Source: Verrucomicrobiales bacterium (GTDB lineage Bacteria; Verrucomicrobiota; Verrucomicrobiia; Verrucomicrobiales; V1-33). From it: a stretch of 49,291 nt of DNA. A program made the translations under genes and the position numbers. Under the pieces are notes generated by a model. That model worked only from the letters and a program-made list of their open reading frames with translations. It was not told where the DNA came from and searched no databases. Where the stretch lies: contig CANHIJ010000015.1 of the NCBI GenBank assembly GCA_947460575.1, positions 1 through 49,291 on the forward strand, written 5' to 3'. Positions 24,667 through 33,166 of the stretch are shown one piece after another. Positions within the stretch are counted from its first letter, which is position 1. Every line of letters begins with the position of its first letter.

Positions 24667-25734
24667 ATGGCTACGAACAGTTTAAGGGACCAATTGAAGG
24701 AGATCCTTCCGGAGATTTTGCCGCCGAATGCGGCGGAGCCGATCAAGGGGACGGAGTTGATAAGGCTGGTGAAGTTCAGCTTGAAGCAGGAAAGCAGCCT
24801 GAAGCAGGAGTATAGCGACGCCACGCTGCGCTATCATTTTTCGATCATGTGCTGTGATCCGTCGAGTCCGATCGCGAAGGTGGAGCAGGGGCAGGGGTAC
24901 TATTTGCGGCGGGTGGCGGCGGGATTTTCGGCGGGGGCGGCGGCGACGACGATGGCGCAGGCGAAGTTGGGGCTGCTTTTTGAGAGCACGCCGGAGCTAG
25001 TGGACCGGGCCTTGGCGCGGACCTTGAAGTTTCGGGCGATCTACGAGCGGGACATGGACCTGGTGGGGCGGTTTCCGTTTATCTTTGAGTCCTCATTTGC
25101 GCCTGGGGCGCCGTACGAGAATTTGTGGAAGTGTCCGGATGCGGCGGTGTTGGACTGGGGGAGCGGGGAGGTTGCGGAGGGGGGGATCGCGCTGAGTCCG
25201 CGGCTTTTGGAGTTGAAGCGGGCGATGGGGGTGCCGCCGTTTACGATGGCGAGCGTGAAGCTGAAGGTATCGGTGAGCAGCGACAGTTACCGGGAGGATT
25301 TTTTTCAAGCGCTGAGCCATGCGCGGTGGGGGCACTCGGGGGAGTTGGCGATTGCGACGCCGCTTTTGGATGAGCAGTTGGCGGAGGAGTTGCGGCGGCT
25401 GGGAGCGGAGTATGGGTTGGGGATTCAGGTGTACAACTTGGATGCGGAGGAGTTGGATGAACTGCCACCGGGGCACCTCATCCAGCAGATGAAGCCGCGG
25501 GAATTTGAGGCGGTGCTGGGGCGGATGAAGCGGCAGGTGCTGAGTTCGGCGCGGCCGCGGGCGCTGGAGTGGCGGCTGATCGAGCAGGCGCGGACGGGGA
25601 ATGTGGAATTCCAGGAATTATTTTCGTGGGTGCAGCGGTGTTTGGAGGACGGCAAGGCGTACCGGCGGCAGGATTTTGCGGCTTTGGCGGAGGGCGAAGT
25701 GGAGGGGGCCTGGGAGGCGGCGGAGGGAGTTTAG
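24667..25734 (+). CDS. HrgA-like protein: N-terminal HTH and nuclease-fold domain (COG2958-like)
   Basis: A 355-residue protein with no certain function. Residues 1-80 look like a winged-helix/HARE-type HTH (ELIRLVKFSLKQ, then TLRYHFSIMCCDP and a GQGYYLRR wing). Residues 115-260 resemble the PD-(D/E)xK-like domain of HrgA/COG2958 proteins, including KFRAIYERDMDLVGRFPFIFESS, CPDAAVLDW, and SVSSDSYREDFFQALSHARW followed by LAIATPLLDEQLAEELRR. HrgA relatives usually have SFELK; here the position reads KLK (198-200), so the usual acidic residue is missing. PD is at 157-158. Remaining residues are helical. It overlaps the next gene by 4 bp, convergently. The assignment is from memory of the family and moderately uncertain. 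Confidence 0.6.
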   Translation: MATNSLRDQLKEILPEILPPNAAEPIKGTELIRLVKFSLKQESSLKQEYSDATLRYHFSIMCCDPSSPIAKVEQGQGYYLRRVAAGFSAGAAATTMAQAKLGLLFESTPELVDRALARTLKFRAIYERDMDLVGRFPFIFESSFAPGAPYENLWKCPDAAVLDWGSGEVAEGGIALSPRLLELKRAMGVPPFTMASVKLKVSVSSDSYREDFFQALSHARWGHSGELAIATPLLDEQLAEELRRLGAEYGLGIQVYNLDAEELDELPPGHLIQQMKPREFEAVLGRMKRQVLSSARPRALEWRLIEQARTGNVEFQELFSWVQRCLEDGKAYRRQDFAALAEGEVEGAWEAAEGV

Positions 25735-27008
25735 GCGAGGGGGCGGCGGAGGATGCTGGCGGGAATTTTGAAGTGGTCGGGGTATTTGTAGGAGAGGTTG
25801 AGGAGCATTTGGCCGGAGATGATGTGGAAGCTCTGGGCCCAGGCGAGGGGGGTATTGTGGCCCATTTTGTTGCCGAGGTAGAGTTCGGGGACCCAGCCCT
25901 CGGGGGTCATGGCGGCTTCGAGTTGGACGAAGTATTTGACGGCGGTGTCGAAGAGGGCAATGCGGAGGGGCCAGCCGAGGTGGACGGGGTGGTGGGCGCT
26001 GTCGAAGTCGTGGTCGTATTCGGCGAGTTTGGAGTAGCAGATGGAGAGCCAGGCGAGGCCGAGGGGCCATTCGGCGGTTTGGCCGGCGTGGGGGATGGTG
26101 CCGTGGCCCGAGTAGTGGTCGTGGGGGTAGCGGCGGACCCCGCGGGTGCCGACGAGGTGGGTTTCCACGTTGCGGAGAATCATGAGTTTGGTCTCGTAGT
26201 CGACGATGGCGTAAGGCCAGATGAGGCTGAGCTGGGCCATGTCGTAGGGGCGCGTGGGGGACTCGCGGGGGAGGAGGTGGTGGAGGGCGCGGTTGCCCTC
26301 GGCGACCATGCGCTCGCTGACGGGGACGAGGGTGCCGATTTCGGTTTTTTGTTTGTATTTGTAGTCGTAGAAGCCCTGGTCGAACCACATCGTTAGGCCG
26401 CCGAGGACGGCGCCGAAGCTGCTGGAGTGGGGTTCGGGGCCTTCTTCCCACATGCCGAAGTCGTCTTCGAAGCCCATGTTGAAGATGTAGTTTCGGATGT
26501 GGCTGATGAGGGTGAAGTCTTCGGAGGAGAAGCGGAAACCGTAGCCTTTGCGGATGAGGTCTCCGGTTTTGTACATGAAGAGGCCGAAGACGTCCATTTG
26601 GTGGTGGCCCCAGTCGTCGGTGATGGTTTCGAGGGTGGTGGGGTGGACGCGGGCGGGCATGAAGAGGCCGCGCTCGTTGAGGACGTTGGGCTTGACGATG
26701 GAAGCCTTGATGATGCGGAGGTGGTAACGCTTAAAGATGTCGAGGACGAGGCGGAAGCTTTCGACCATTTTGTCGAAGCAGCCGAGGTACTCGTTGGCGT
26801 AGGTGGCGAACATGATGTCGCGGATCCAGAAGACGTTGTAGGCGTCGCCGGAGCCGTCGTCGGCGGCGTAGGGGCTGGCGATGTAGCCGCCGTTGGGGCG
26901 GCGGAGGCGATCGAGGGTGGCGTAGGAGAGGCGGATGCGGTCGTCCATCGGCTGTTGATGGAAATCGATGGCCGTGGAGACGGGGGAGGGGCGGTGGCTG
27001 CGGGGCAT
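25731..27008 (-). CDS. Glycoside hydrolase family 15-like protein
   Basis: A 425-residue protein of the six-hairpin GH15/phosphorylase-kinase alpha type. It has IASPYAADDGSGDAYNVFWIRDIMFATYANEYLG, a typical (alpha/alpha)6 first barrel helix, FGMWEEGPEPHSSSFGA (candidate catalytic acid in WEE), and AEWPLGLAWLSICYSKLAEYD near the C-terminal end. GH15 enzymes release glucose from alpha-glucans; the kinase relatives only bind calmodulin or glucan, so catalysis is not proven. No secretion signal is seen, which suggests a cytoplasmic role in glycogen or trehalose-like metabolism. The ATG at 27008 is the first in frame after the upstream gene. It follows the CvpA-like gene by 68 bp. Confidence 0.75.
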   Translation of the reverse strand: MPRSHRPSPVSTAIDFHQQPMDDRIRLSYATLDRLRRPNGGYIASPYAADDGSGDAYNVFWIRDIMFATYANEYLGCFDKMVESFRLVLDIFKRYHLRIIKASIVKPNVLNERGLFMPARVHPTTLETITDDWGHHQMDVFGLFMYKTGDLIRKGYGFRFSSEDFTLISHIRNYIFNMGFEDDFGMWEEGPEPHSSSFGAVLGGLTMWFDQGFYDYKYKQKTEIGTLVPVSERMVAEGNRALHHLLPRESPTRPYDMAQLSLIWPYAIVDYETKLMILRNVETHLVGTRGVRRYPHDHYSGHGTIPHAGQTAEWPLGLAWLSICYSKLAEYDHDFDSAHHPVHLGWPLRIALFDTAVKYFVQLEAAMTPEGWVPELYLGNKMGHNTPLAWAQSFHIISGQMLLNLSYKYPDHFKIPASILRRPLA

Positions 27009-27038
27009 GGCGTCAAACCGAAACGTAGCAGATTTGGG

Positions 27039-27065
27039 TCCTAAAAACGGGACAATATTGCCTAG
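27039..27065 (+). repeat. Solitary cctaaaaacggga-type motif before GH15
   Basis: The sequence tcctaaaaacgggacaatatt followed by gcctag matches the left end of the element at 22481 in its first 14 bases and its last five. It sits in the 68-bp gap between the CvpA-like stop and the GH15 start. It could be a decayed end of the same repeat, or a shared regulatory site. Confidence 0.45.
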
Positions 27066-27076
27066 AGGGGGGGAAG

Positions 27077-27946
27077 CTATTCGGCGAGGGCGGCGCGGGG
27101 GGCGTAGGGGAGGGCGGGGGCGCGGGCGATGGCGGCGCGGATGGCGTCCTCGACGGGGAGGGCGCGGAGGGCGTCGCGGGTGGCGGGGTGGCGGACGGCT
27201 TCGCTGAGTTCGGGGAGGGCGAGGAGTTTGCCGTATTGGGCGAAGCTGAGGGCGTAGAGGACGTCGTTGTCTTGGAGGAGGGGGCGGAGGGCGTCGGTTT
27301 GGAGGAGGGGGGCGAGGCGGGGTTGGCGGAGGAGGTTTTGCCAGGCAGAGTCGTGGCTGCGGAGGGCGAGGAGGGCGCCGAGGGCGGAGGTTTCGGGGGA
27401 GTTGAGGGGGTCGGCGCGGTCGAGGATTTGGCCGGTGAGGCCGGAGGAGAGGCCTTCGCGGAGTTGGGCGAGGAGGGGGAGATCGGGGAGGCTCGCGGGG
27501 TTGGGGGCGCGGGCGGCTTGGTCGACCCAGTGGAGGCGGGCGACGGAGCCAGTCCAGCGGGCGGCCATGGCAGCGGCCCAGAGGAAGAGGAGGGAGGGGC
27601 CGAGGCTGAAGAGGCCGGCGCGGGTGCGGGGGCCGAAGCCGCTGGGGGTGAGGCGGGGTCCGCGGAAGAGGGCGGCGAGGAAGCGGCGGAAATACCAGCA
27701 GGCGAAGAGGCCGCAGGCGGCGGCGGCCCAGGCGAGGGCATCGGGGTGGCCGAGGCGGAGCCAATCGGCGAGGGGCTTGGGGGCCAGGGTGAAGCAGGCC
27801 CAGGCGGCGGCGCCGCCGACGGCGAGGGAAACCGCTAGCATGACGAGGCGGCCGATGCCGCGGGCCACGCCCCAGAGCACGCTAGCGGCGGCCAGGCCTA
27901 CCAGGAGGAGGCGCAGGGTGGGCTCTGAGGTTAGAGACAGGGGCAT
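27077..27946 (-). CDS. CvpA-like inner membrane protein
   Basis: A 289-residue protein. Four hydrophobic segments fill the first 135 residues (LRLLLVGLAAASVLWGVARG, LVMLAVSLAVGGAAAWACF, ALAWAAAACGLFACWYFRRF, LFSLGPSLLFLWAAAMAARW). The soluble C-terminal half has many LLAL/ALRPLLQ-type helices and the motif GLTGQILDRADPL. The arrangement resembles CvpA-type proteins, but the family call is tentative. It begins 7 bp after aroC, so it is very likely co-transcribed with aroC, and it precedes GH15. Confidence 0.55.
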   Translation of the reverse strand: MPLSLTSEPTLRLLLVGLAAASVLWGVARGIGRLVMLAVSLAVGGAAAWACFTLAPKPLADWLRLGHPDALAWAAAACGLFACWYFRRFLAALFRGPRLTPSGFGPRTRAGLFSLGPSLLFLWAAAMAARWTGSVARLHWVDQAARAPNPASLPDLPLLAQLREGLSSGLTGQILDRADPLNSPETSALGALLALRSHDSAWQNLLRQPRLAPLLQTDALRPLLQDNDVLYALSFAQYGKLLALPELSEAVRHPATRDALRALPVEDAIRAAIARAPALPYAPRAALAE

Positions 27947-27953
27947 GGGAGGG

Positions 27954-29042
27954 TCAGGAGCCCAATTGGCCGCGGTGGCGCAGGACGTGGTCGGCGAGGA
28001 CGAGCCAGGTCATGGCTTCGACCATGGGGACGGCGCGGGGGAGGACGCAGGGGTCGTGGCGGCCGCGGCCCTTGAGGGTGGTGTTTTCGTGGGGGCTGCT
28101 GGTGATGGTGTCTTGCTCGTGCATGACGGTGGCGACGGGTTTGAAGGCGACGCGGAAGAGGATGGGTTGGCCGTTGCTGAGGCCGCCCTGGACGCCGCCG
28201 GAGTCATTTTTGGTGGTGCGGATGTGGCCGTGGTCGATGCGGAAGGGGTCGTTGTGTTCGAGGCCGGTGAGGAGGGTGCCGGCGAAGCCGCTGCCGATTT
28301 CGAAGGCTTTGGTGGCGGGGAGGCTGAGCATGGCCTTGGCGAGGTCGGCGTCGAGTTTGTCAAAGACGGGTTCGCCGAGGCCTGGGGGGCAATGGCGCAC
28401 GGTGCATTCGATGATGCCGCCGACGCTGTTGCCGTCGCGGCGCATTTCTTTGATGAGGTCGGTCATGGGGGCGACCATGGCGGGGTCGGCGGTGCGGACG
28501 ATATTGCTTTCGACGAGTTCTTTGGTGACGGCGGCGGGGTCGATGTTTCCGGATAAATGATAGACGCTTTTGACCCAGGCGATCACTTCGAGCTGGGGGA
28601 AGAGGGATTTGAGGACTTGTTGGGCGACGGCGGCGGCGGCGACGCGGCCAATGGTTTCGCGGGCGCTGGAGCGTCCCCCGCCGCGCCAGTCGCGGAAGCC
28701 GTATTTGGCGTCGTAGGTGTAGTCGGCGTGGCTGGGGCGGTATTTGGAGGCCATTTCGTGGTAGGCCTCGGAGCGCTGGTCTTGGTTGCGGACGAGGATG
28801 GAAATGGGGGTGCCGGTGGTGAGGCCTTCGAAGACACCGCTGAGGATTTCGGCGGTGTCGGCTTCCTTGCGGGGGGTAGTGATTTCGCTCTGGCCGGGGC
28901 GGCGGCGGTCGAGTTCGGCCTGGATGTGGTCCAGGTGGAGGGGGATGCGCGGGGGACAGCCGTCGATGACGACACCAACTCCGCCGCCGTGGGATTCTCC
29001 CCAGGTGGTGATGCGAAAAGCGTGACCCCAAGTGCTAGACAT
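27954..29042 (-). CDS. aroC: Chorismate synthase
   Basis: AroC converts EPSP to chorismate, the last step of the shikimate pathway, using reduced FMN. The protein is 362 residues with the three signatures: [17 protein letters not shown] near the N-terminus, [34 protein letters not shown], and [17 protein letters not shown] with PVATV after it. Length and motifs are complete. It leads a probable operon with the CvpA-like and GH15 genes, and diverges from a small unknown gene with 101 bp between starts. Confidence 0.97.
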   Translation of the reverse strand: MSSTWGHAFRITTWGESHGGGVGVVIDGCPPRIPLHLDHIQAELDRRRPGQSEITTPRKEADTAEILSGVFEGLTTGTPISILVRNQDQRSEAYHEMASKYRPSHADYTYDAKYGFRDWRGGGRSSARETIGRVAAAAVAQQVLKSLFPQLEVIAWVKSVYHLSGNIDPAAVTKELVESNIVRTADPAMVAPMTDLIKEMRRDGNSVGGIIECTVRHCPPGLGEPVFDKLDADLAKAMLSLPATKAFEIGSGFAGTLLTGLEHNDPFRIDHGHIRTTKNDSGGVQGGLSNGQPILFRVAFKPVATVMHEQDTITSSPHENTTLKGRGRHDPCVLPRAVPMVEAMTWLVLADHVLRHRGQLGS

Positions 29043-29143
29043 ATGACTGGGTACGTGGGGCAGGAAGCGGCTGGCGGCAAGAGGGAGGTGGAGGTGGGGC
29101 GGCGCGCCCTTGCGCGGGGGGCTGAGCGGGGGAGAATGGGGGT

Positions 29144-29449
29144 ATGTTGGAGCGACTGCGCTGCGGAGTGATTGTCACGGGGGCCTTTCGGGCGCACCTG
29201 GCGCAGTGGCACGAGGAGACCGAGGGGGGAAACTTTGGGCTGATTCCGCAACTTGACTACGTGCGCTTTGGAGCGGGGGAGCGGGCTGGGCAGGCCTATG
29301 CGAGTTTGCTGTGGCAGCCAGTGGGGCCGATGAAGCCGCACGAGATTTTTGAGATCGGGGGGATCAAAGTATATCTGTCTAAGGGCACGCGCACCGCGCT
29401 GAAGGAGCGGTGCTTGGACGCGCGGGGCGGGGCGATTTGGGTGCGCTGA
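29144..29449 (+). CDS. Small conserved-looking protein of unknown function
   Basis: A 101-residue protein, not recognised. It starts [20 protein letters not shown] and ends in [20 protein letters not shown] with a short basic tail. It is soluble and mixed alpha/beta, with no metal motif, membrane segment or signal peptide. The stop is clean and codon use (G-ending) matches plus-strand neighbours, so it is probably a real gene. A gggggt stretch before the ATG may serve as a ribosome binding site. It sits alone between divergent aroC and convergent ridA. Confidence 0.6.
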   Translation: MLERLRCGVIVTGAFRAHLAQWHEETEGGNFGLIPQLDYVRFGAGERAGQAYASLLWQPVGPMKPHEIFEIGGIKVYLSKGTRTALKERCLDARGGAIWVR

Positions 29450-29456
29450 GGGACGC

Positions 29457-29506
29457 AAAAAGGCCAGGAAAAGCCGCGCTGGGGAAAAGCGGGGATCTTC
29501 CTGGCC
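29457..29506 (-). terminator. Rho-independent terminator after ridA
   Basis: A 9-bp perfect stem, ggccaggaa (29462-29470) and ttcctggcc (29498-29506), with an inner GC stem and, on the minus strand, a run of five T after it. It begins 53 bp past the ridA stop. On the plus strand it lies after the small unknown gene but has no T run there. Confidence 0.8.
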
Positions 29507-29558
29507 GGGGGGGGGGCGCGGAGAACTGAGAAAAAGCGGGGGCGGCGCCGCCGCGGGG

Positions 29559-29939
29559 TTAGGCGGGGTATTCGGCGACGACTTCGATTTCGACGAGGGC
29601 GTCGAGGGGGAGGCGGGCGACCTGAAAGGTGCTGCGGGCGGGTTTGTGCTCACCGAAGGCGGCGGCGTAGAGGGGGTTGAGGGTAGGGAAGTCGGCCATG
29701 TCTTTGAGGAAGACAGTGCATTTGACCACGTTGTCGAGGGTCAGGCCGGTGCCGGCGAGGAGGCCCTTGATATTGGCGAGGACCTGGAGGGTCTGGCCGG
29801 TGAAGTCGGGGGCGTCGATTTTGCCGGTGGCGGGATCGATGGGGATTTGGCCGGAGGCGAAGAGGAGGTGGCCGCTGCGCATGGCTTGGGAGTACGGTCC
29901 GATGGCGGCGGGGGCGTGAGGGGAATTGATGATTTCCAT
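29559..29939 (-). CDS. ridA: RidA/YjgF-family enamine/imine deaminase
   Basis: A 126-residue RidA protein that hydrolyses reactive enamines such as 2-aminoacrylate made by PLP enzymes. It has PAAIGPYSQAMRSGHLLFASGQ, the VVKCTVFLKDMADFPTLN segment, and the conserved Arg in KPARSTFQVARLP, which binds the substrate carboxylate. The end VEIEVVAEYP is canonical. It follows the methyltransferase gene by 39 bp and ends at a good terminator. Confidence 0.95.
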   Translation of the reverse strand: MEIINSPHAPAAIGPYSQAMRSGHLLFASGQIPIDPATGKIDAPDFTGQTLQVLANIKGLLAGTGLTLDNVVKCTVFLKDMADFPTLNPLYAAAFGEHKPARSTFQVARLPLDALVEIEVVAEYPA

Positions 29940-29978
29940 GGGCGATGATGGGCAGGGGCGGCGCGGGGCGCAACGGGA

Positions 29979-30893
29979 TTAAGTGGGGGCCGCGGAGGGC
30001 TTCAGGCGGGCCACGCAGAAGAGGCTTTGGGTCGTGAAATCGGTCTCGTTGAGTTCGGGGTGGCGGGCGCGGATGGCGTCGGTGAGGCGGCCCGCGCCTT
30101 GGTTGGGCGTCGAGGGGAAGAGGCGGGCGGATTCGATGGTGAAATGTTCCTCGGTGATGGCACGGACTTGGTCGAGGCGGAGGCGGTTGAGCTTGGTCAT
30201 GGCGTAGTGGTCGGGGGGCAGGACCGCGGCGAGGTGGTTCCAATCGGCGAAGCGCTGGTGGTCGGGGAGGGCGGGGTCGAAGCGGCCGATGGTTTTCGGT
30301 TCTTGGTGGTGGCCGTTCCAGGAGAACCAGTTGTGGTGGCTGAAGATGAGGCGGCCGCCAGGGCGGAGGAGGCGGGCGACGGATTGGAAGACGGCGGGGA
30401 GGTCGGTGAGGTGCTCGGTGGCGTTGTGGAGGGTGGCGAGGTCGAATTGGGATTTGCCTTCGAGTTCGGTGGAGAGGCCGCGGATCATGTGGAAGCGCGG
30501 GATGCGCTGCATGAGGGATTCCGGGGACCAGCCGCAGTCGAGGCGCTTGCCGGAGTGGAGGCTTTTGAGGAGGGTGGAGCGGGGTTTAATGAGGGGGTCG
30601 AGCCCGGTGTAGCTGCGGGCGCCTTCGAGGAGGAAGCCGAGGCCGTGGAGGCCCATGCCGCAGCCGACGTCGACGACGTCGCGGCCGCGGCACCAGGGGG
30701 CGAGGGCTTTGGGCCAGCGGAGGTAGCCGAGTTCGAGAGCCTGGCGGACTGCTGGGCGAGGCAGGGCGTGGACGCGGGTGGGATCCCAGTTATTGGCGCA
30801 GAGGAAGTGGGGGTAGCGCCGCCAGTAGTAGAGCGGCCAGCGGTCGAGGAGGCGGACTTTGAAGTCGGGGGAGCGCGATTCGATGCGGGCCAT
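29979..30893 (-). CDS. SAM-dependent methyltransferase (class I)
   Basis: A 304-residue protein with a Rossmann SAM site: DVVDVGCGMGLHGLGFLLEG (motif I), TGLDPLI (acidic end of strand 2), and ATLHNATEHL then LLRPGGRLIFSHHNW (motif III region). The rest, including YRLRLDQVR-type segments and a long N-terminal region with YYWRRYPHFLCANNWDP, is not diagnostic of a substrate. UbiG/small-molecule type methyltransferases look like this. It is upstream of ridA on the same strand and divergent from the FPMYS protein gene. Confidence 0.85.
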   Translation of the reverse strand: MARIESRSPDFKVRLLDRWPLYYWRRYPHFLCANNWDPTRVHALPRPAVRQALELGYLRWPKALAPWCRGRDVVDVGCGMGLHGLGFLLEGARSYTGLDPLIKPRSTLLKSLHSGKRLDCGWSPESLMQRIPRFHMIRGLSTELEGKSQFDLATLHNATEHLTDLPAVFQSVARLLRPGGRLIFSHHNWFSWNGHHQEPKTIGRFDPALPDHQRFADWNHLAAVLPPDHYAMTKLNRLRLDQVRAITEEHFTIESARLFPSTPNQGAGRLTDAIRARHPELNETDFTTQSLFCVARLKPSAAPT

Positions 30894-30963
30894 GAATCGG
30901 CGTCATCGCGCGGGGGCGGGGTGGTGTCAAACGGGTCGGGCGGCTTGCGCTGGGGGCGACTCC

Positions 30964-31464
30964 ATGACAATTTGCGCCATGCGTATGGCTTTTTTTTCCG
31001 CTTGGGCTTGGGGTTGGCGGCGGATTCCCTTTTTTCCCTGTGTGGCGGTGGTGGGGATCTTGTTTGGGCTCAAGGAGCGCTATCCGTTTTCGAATTTTCC
31101 GATGTATTCCAACGTCGACGTCGAGGCGGACATCGTCTACGTGACCGACCAGAGCGACCGGGCGCTGCCGATGGACGCGGTGTTTCGGACTGGCTCGGGG
31201 ACGGCGAAGAAGATGTATAAGAAGGAGCTGATGGCGGTGGTTGGGGCGGGGGGGCGGAAGTTGAAGGCGGCCACGGCGGAGGATCGAGCGGCCGCGGGGC
31301 GGGCGGTGCTGGGGACGCTGGGGCCGCGGGTGCGGGCCAAGGCATTGCCGCCGGAGGCGCTGGGCCTGCGGCTCTACCGGCTGACGTTTCGCTTGGAAAA
31401 TGGGGCGCTGGCGCAGCTGGCCCCGGAGCAGTTAGCGGAACTTACCCTATCAAAAAATGAATAA
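30964..31464 (+). CDS. Small membrane-anchored protein with FPMYS motif
   Basis: A 166-residue protein. A hydrophobic helix (about residues 10-35) is followed by the striking short motif ERYPFSNFPMYSNVDVEAD and a soluble alpha/beta domain ending in LTFRLENGALAQLAPEQL. I do not recognise a named family. ATG 30964 is used; ATG 30979 is nearly as good. Its stop overlaps the start of the next gene in an ATGAATAA arrangement, so the two are translationally coupled. They form a two-gene module whose function is unknown. Confidence 0.65.
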   Translation: MTICAMRMAFFSAWAWGWRRIPFFPCVAVVGILFGLKERYPFSNFPMYSNVDVEADIVYVTDQSDRALPMDAVFRTGSGTAKKMYKKELMAVVGAGGRKLKAATAEDRAAAGRAVLGTLGPRVRAKALPPEALGLRLYRLTFRLENGALAQLAPEQLAELTLSKNE

Positions 31465-32362
31465 AACTTCTTGGGCCGGGGAGCGCCGGTGGTGGCAACC
31501 GGGGCCGCTCGATTGGAGTGGGCGGGAGATGGCGGCGATGCGCCTGGGCTTTGCGGTTTTGGTTTATGTTGCGATCAAGTGGGAGACGGGGGCGTGGACG
31601 AGCCAGAAATTTCCCAATGGGCTGGCGCACTGGGTGGATGTGACGTGGATCGGCAAGGCGCCACCGGGCTGGGGCCTGAAGGCGCTGACCGCGGCGGGCT
31701 TGGCGGCGTATGTGTGGGGTCGGCTGCCGGTGCTGGGGCTGCTCGCGGCGCTGGGATTGAGCGTGGTGATCGGGACTTTGGGGAACTCCCAGGGGGCGAT
31801 CAACCACAGCACCCAGCTGGTCAGCTTGATGCTGCTGGGGCAGTTTTTGGTTTATGGGGCGGCCGGTTTGGCCGGGGGCGCGGGGGAGTGGGTGCGGCCG
31901 AGTGTGGCGTGGCAGCGGCGCGCGGTGTATGCGGCCACGGTAGTGATTGCCGCATCCTATGTGGTCAGCGGGGTGATGAAGCTGGTCAATTCGCATTTCC
32001 GCTGGCTGGAGGAGGCGCCGTATTTGGCGGTGCAGTTGCTCAAGACCAACTGGTCGCACTACCACGACACCCTGGAGATGCCGCCGGGGTGGCTGCAGGT
32101 GGCGACCCAGGCCTTGGTGGACCACCCCAACGGGGCGCGGCTTTTTTTTGGGAGCGGGCTGCTGATTGAATTGGCGGGGTTTGTGGTGCTGATCAATCGG
32201 CGCTGGGCCGCGGCGGGCGGGCTGGCCATCATCGCACTGCACCTGAGCATCAGCCAGGTGATGAGCCTCAACTTTGTGAACCACATGGCGGCGGCGCTGA
32301 TTTTTTTGGTCAATGTCCCGGGCTGGTGGATGCGGCGGTCGGCGCCGCCCGAGGCCAGGTGA
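31457..32362 (+). CDS. HTTM-like polytopic membrane protein
   Basis: A 301-residue protein with about seven membrane segments and conserved-looking loops such as WETGAWTSQKFPNGLAHWVD and the NSHFRWLEEAPYLAVQLLKT region. The layout resembles HTTM/vitamin-K-dependent gamma-carboxylase-like or DoxX-like proteins, but no carboxylase signature can be claimed. The histidines in HYHDTLEMPPGWLQ and TLHLSIS-type segments could be functional. It overlaps the FPMYS protein by 8 bp, and the pair is likely one complex or pathway. Confidence 0.6.
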   Translation: MNKTSWAGERRWWQPGPLDWSGREMAAMRLGFAVLVYVAIKWETGAWTSQKFPNGLAHWVDVTWIGKAPPGWGLKALTAAGLAAYVWGRLPVLGLLAALGLSVVIGTLGNSQGAINHSTQLVSLMLLGQFLVYGAAGLAGGAGEWVRPSVAWQRRAVYAATVVIAASYVVSGVMKLVNSHFRWLEEAPYLAVQLLKTNWSHYHDTLEMPPGWLQVATQALVDHPNGARLFFGSGLLIELAGFVVLINRRWAAAGGLAIIALHLSISQVMSLNFVNHMAAALIFLVNVPGWWMRRSAPPEAR

Positions 32363-32414
32363 AGTGGCGTTCCAAACCGGGAGCGGAATTGTTCTCGATG
32401 GGCGGCGGATTGGG

Positions 32415-32442
32415 TTTACGTAGGGTGGGGCTGCGCTATGTT
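32415..32442 (+). promoter_or_regulatory. Candidate promoter for lemA
   Basis: TTTACG (32415-32420) and TATGTT (32437-32442) are 16 bp apart and each match four of six consensus positions. The -10 lies 32 bp before the lemA ATG. A fragment tccaaaccgggagcgga at 32371 lies just upstream and resembles the MITE-like end motif. Confidence 0.35.
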
Positions 32443-32474
32443 TAGGGGCCCGGACACTTCTTTCTCCACTCGTT

Positions 32475-33077
32475 ATGCTCACGCTCTTTTCCATCATCCT
32501 GCTCGCCCTGTTGGGGGCGGTCGCCCTCGCCGTCTTTTGGGTCATCGGTTTGTACAATGGCCTGGTCACGTTGCGGAACCGCTTCAAGAACGCCTTTTCC
32601 CAGATCGACGTGCAACTGAAGCGCCGCTACGATTTGATTCCCAATTTGGTGGAGACGGCCAAGGCGTACATGGCGCACGAAAAGGGGACCCTGGAAGCGG
32701 TCATTCAGGCCCGCAACCAGGCGGCTCGGGCGCGGCAGGCGTTGCAGGGGGCTCCGGCGGATGGGGCGGCCCTGCAGGACCTCAACCAGGCGGAGTCGGG
32801 CCTGTCGGCGGCGATGTCGCGCTTTTCCATCGTCCAAGAGGCCTACCCGGATTTGAAGGCTAACCAAAACATGATGCAATTGACCGAGGAGCTGACGTCG
32901 GCGGAAAACAAGATCGCCTTTGCCCGGCAGGCCTACAACGATGCGGTGATGCACTACAACAACAAGCGCGAGGTCTTCCCGAGCAGTTTTATCGCCGGTA
33001 CCTTCCATTTCGCCGAAGCCCCGCTGTTTGAGGTCGCGGTGGAGGCCGAGCGGGCGCCGGTAAAGGTGCAGTTCTGA
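32475..33077 (+). CDS. lemA: LemA family protein
   Basis: A 200-residue protein. A membrane anchor (FSIILLALLGAVALAVFWVIGLY) is followed by an alpha-helical domain with the family marks NRFKNAFSQIDVQLKRRYDL, LIPNLVETAKAYMAHEKGTL and ENKIAFARQAYNDAVMHYN. The end is AEAPLFEVAVEAERAP-like, with LFE typical of LemA. LemA proteins are encoded beside M48 proteases and may present or modulate them. Here an HtpX-like gene follows after 89 bp on the same strand. Confidence 0.93.
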   Translation: MLTLFSIILLALLGAVALAVFWVIGLYNGLVTLRNRFKNAFSQIDVQLKRRYDLIPNLVETAKAYMAHEKGTLEAVIQARNQAARARQALQGAPADGAALQDLNQAESGLSAAMSRFSIVQEAYPDLKANQNMMQLTEELTSAENKIAFARQAYNDAVMHYNNKREVFPSSFIAGTFHFAEAPLFEVAVEAERAPVKVQF

Positions 33078-33166
33078 CAAAGGGCGGCGCGGCTTGGGCC
33101 GACTCTGGCGGATCGGCGGAGTTGGCTGAAAGCGGCGGCGCGCGGGGCCATTGGCACCATTACAGC

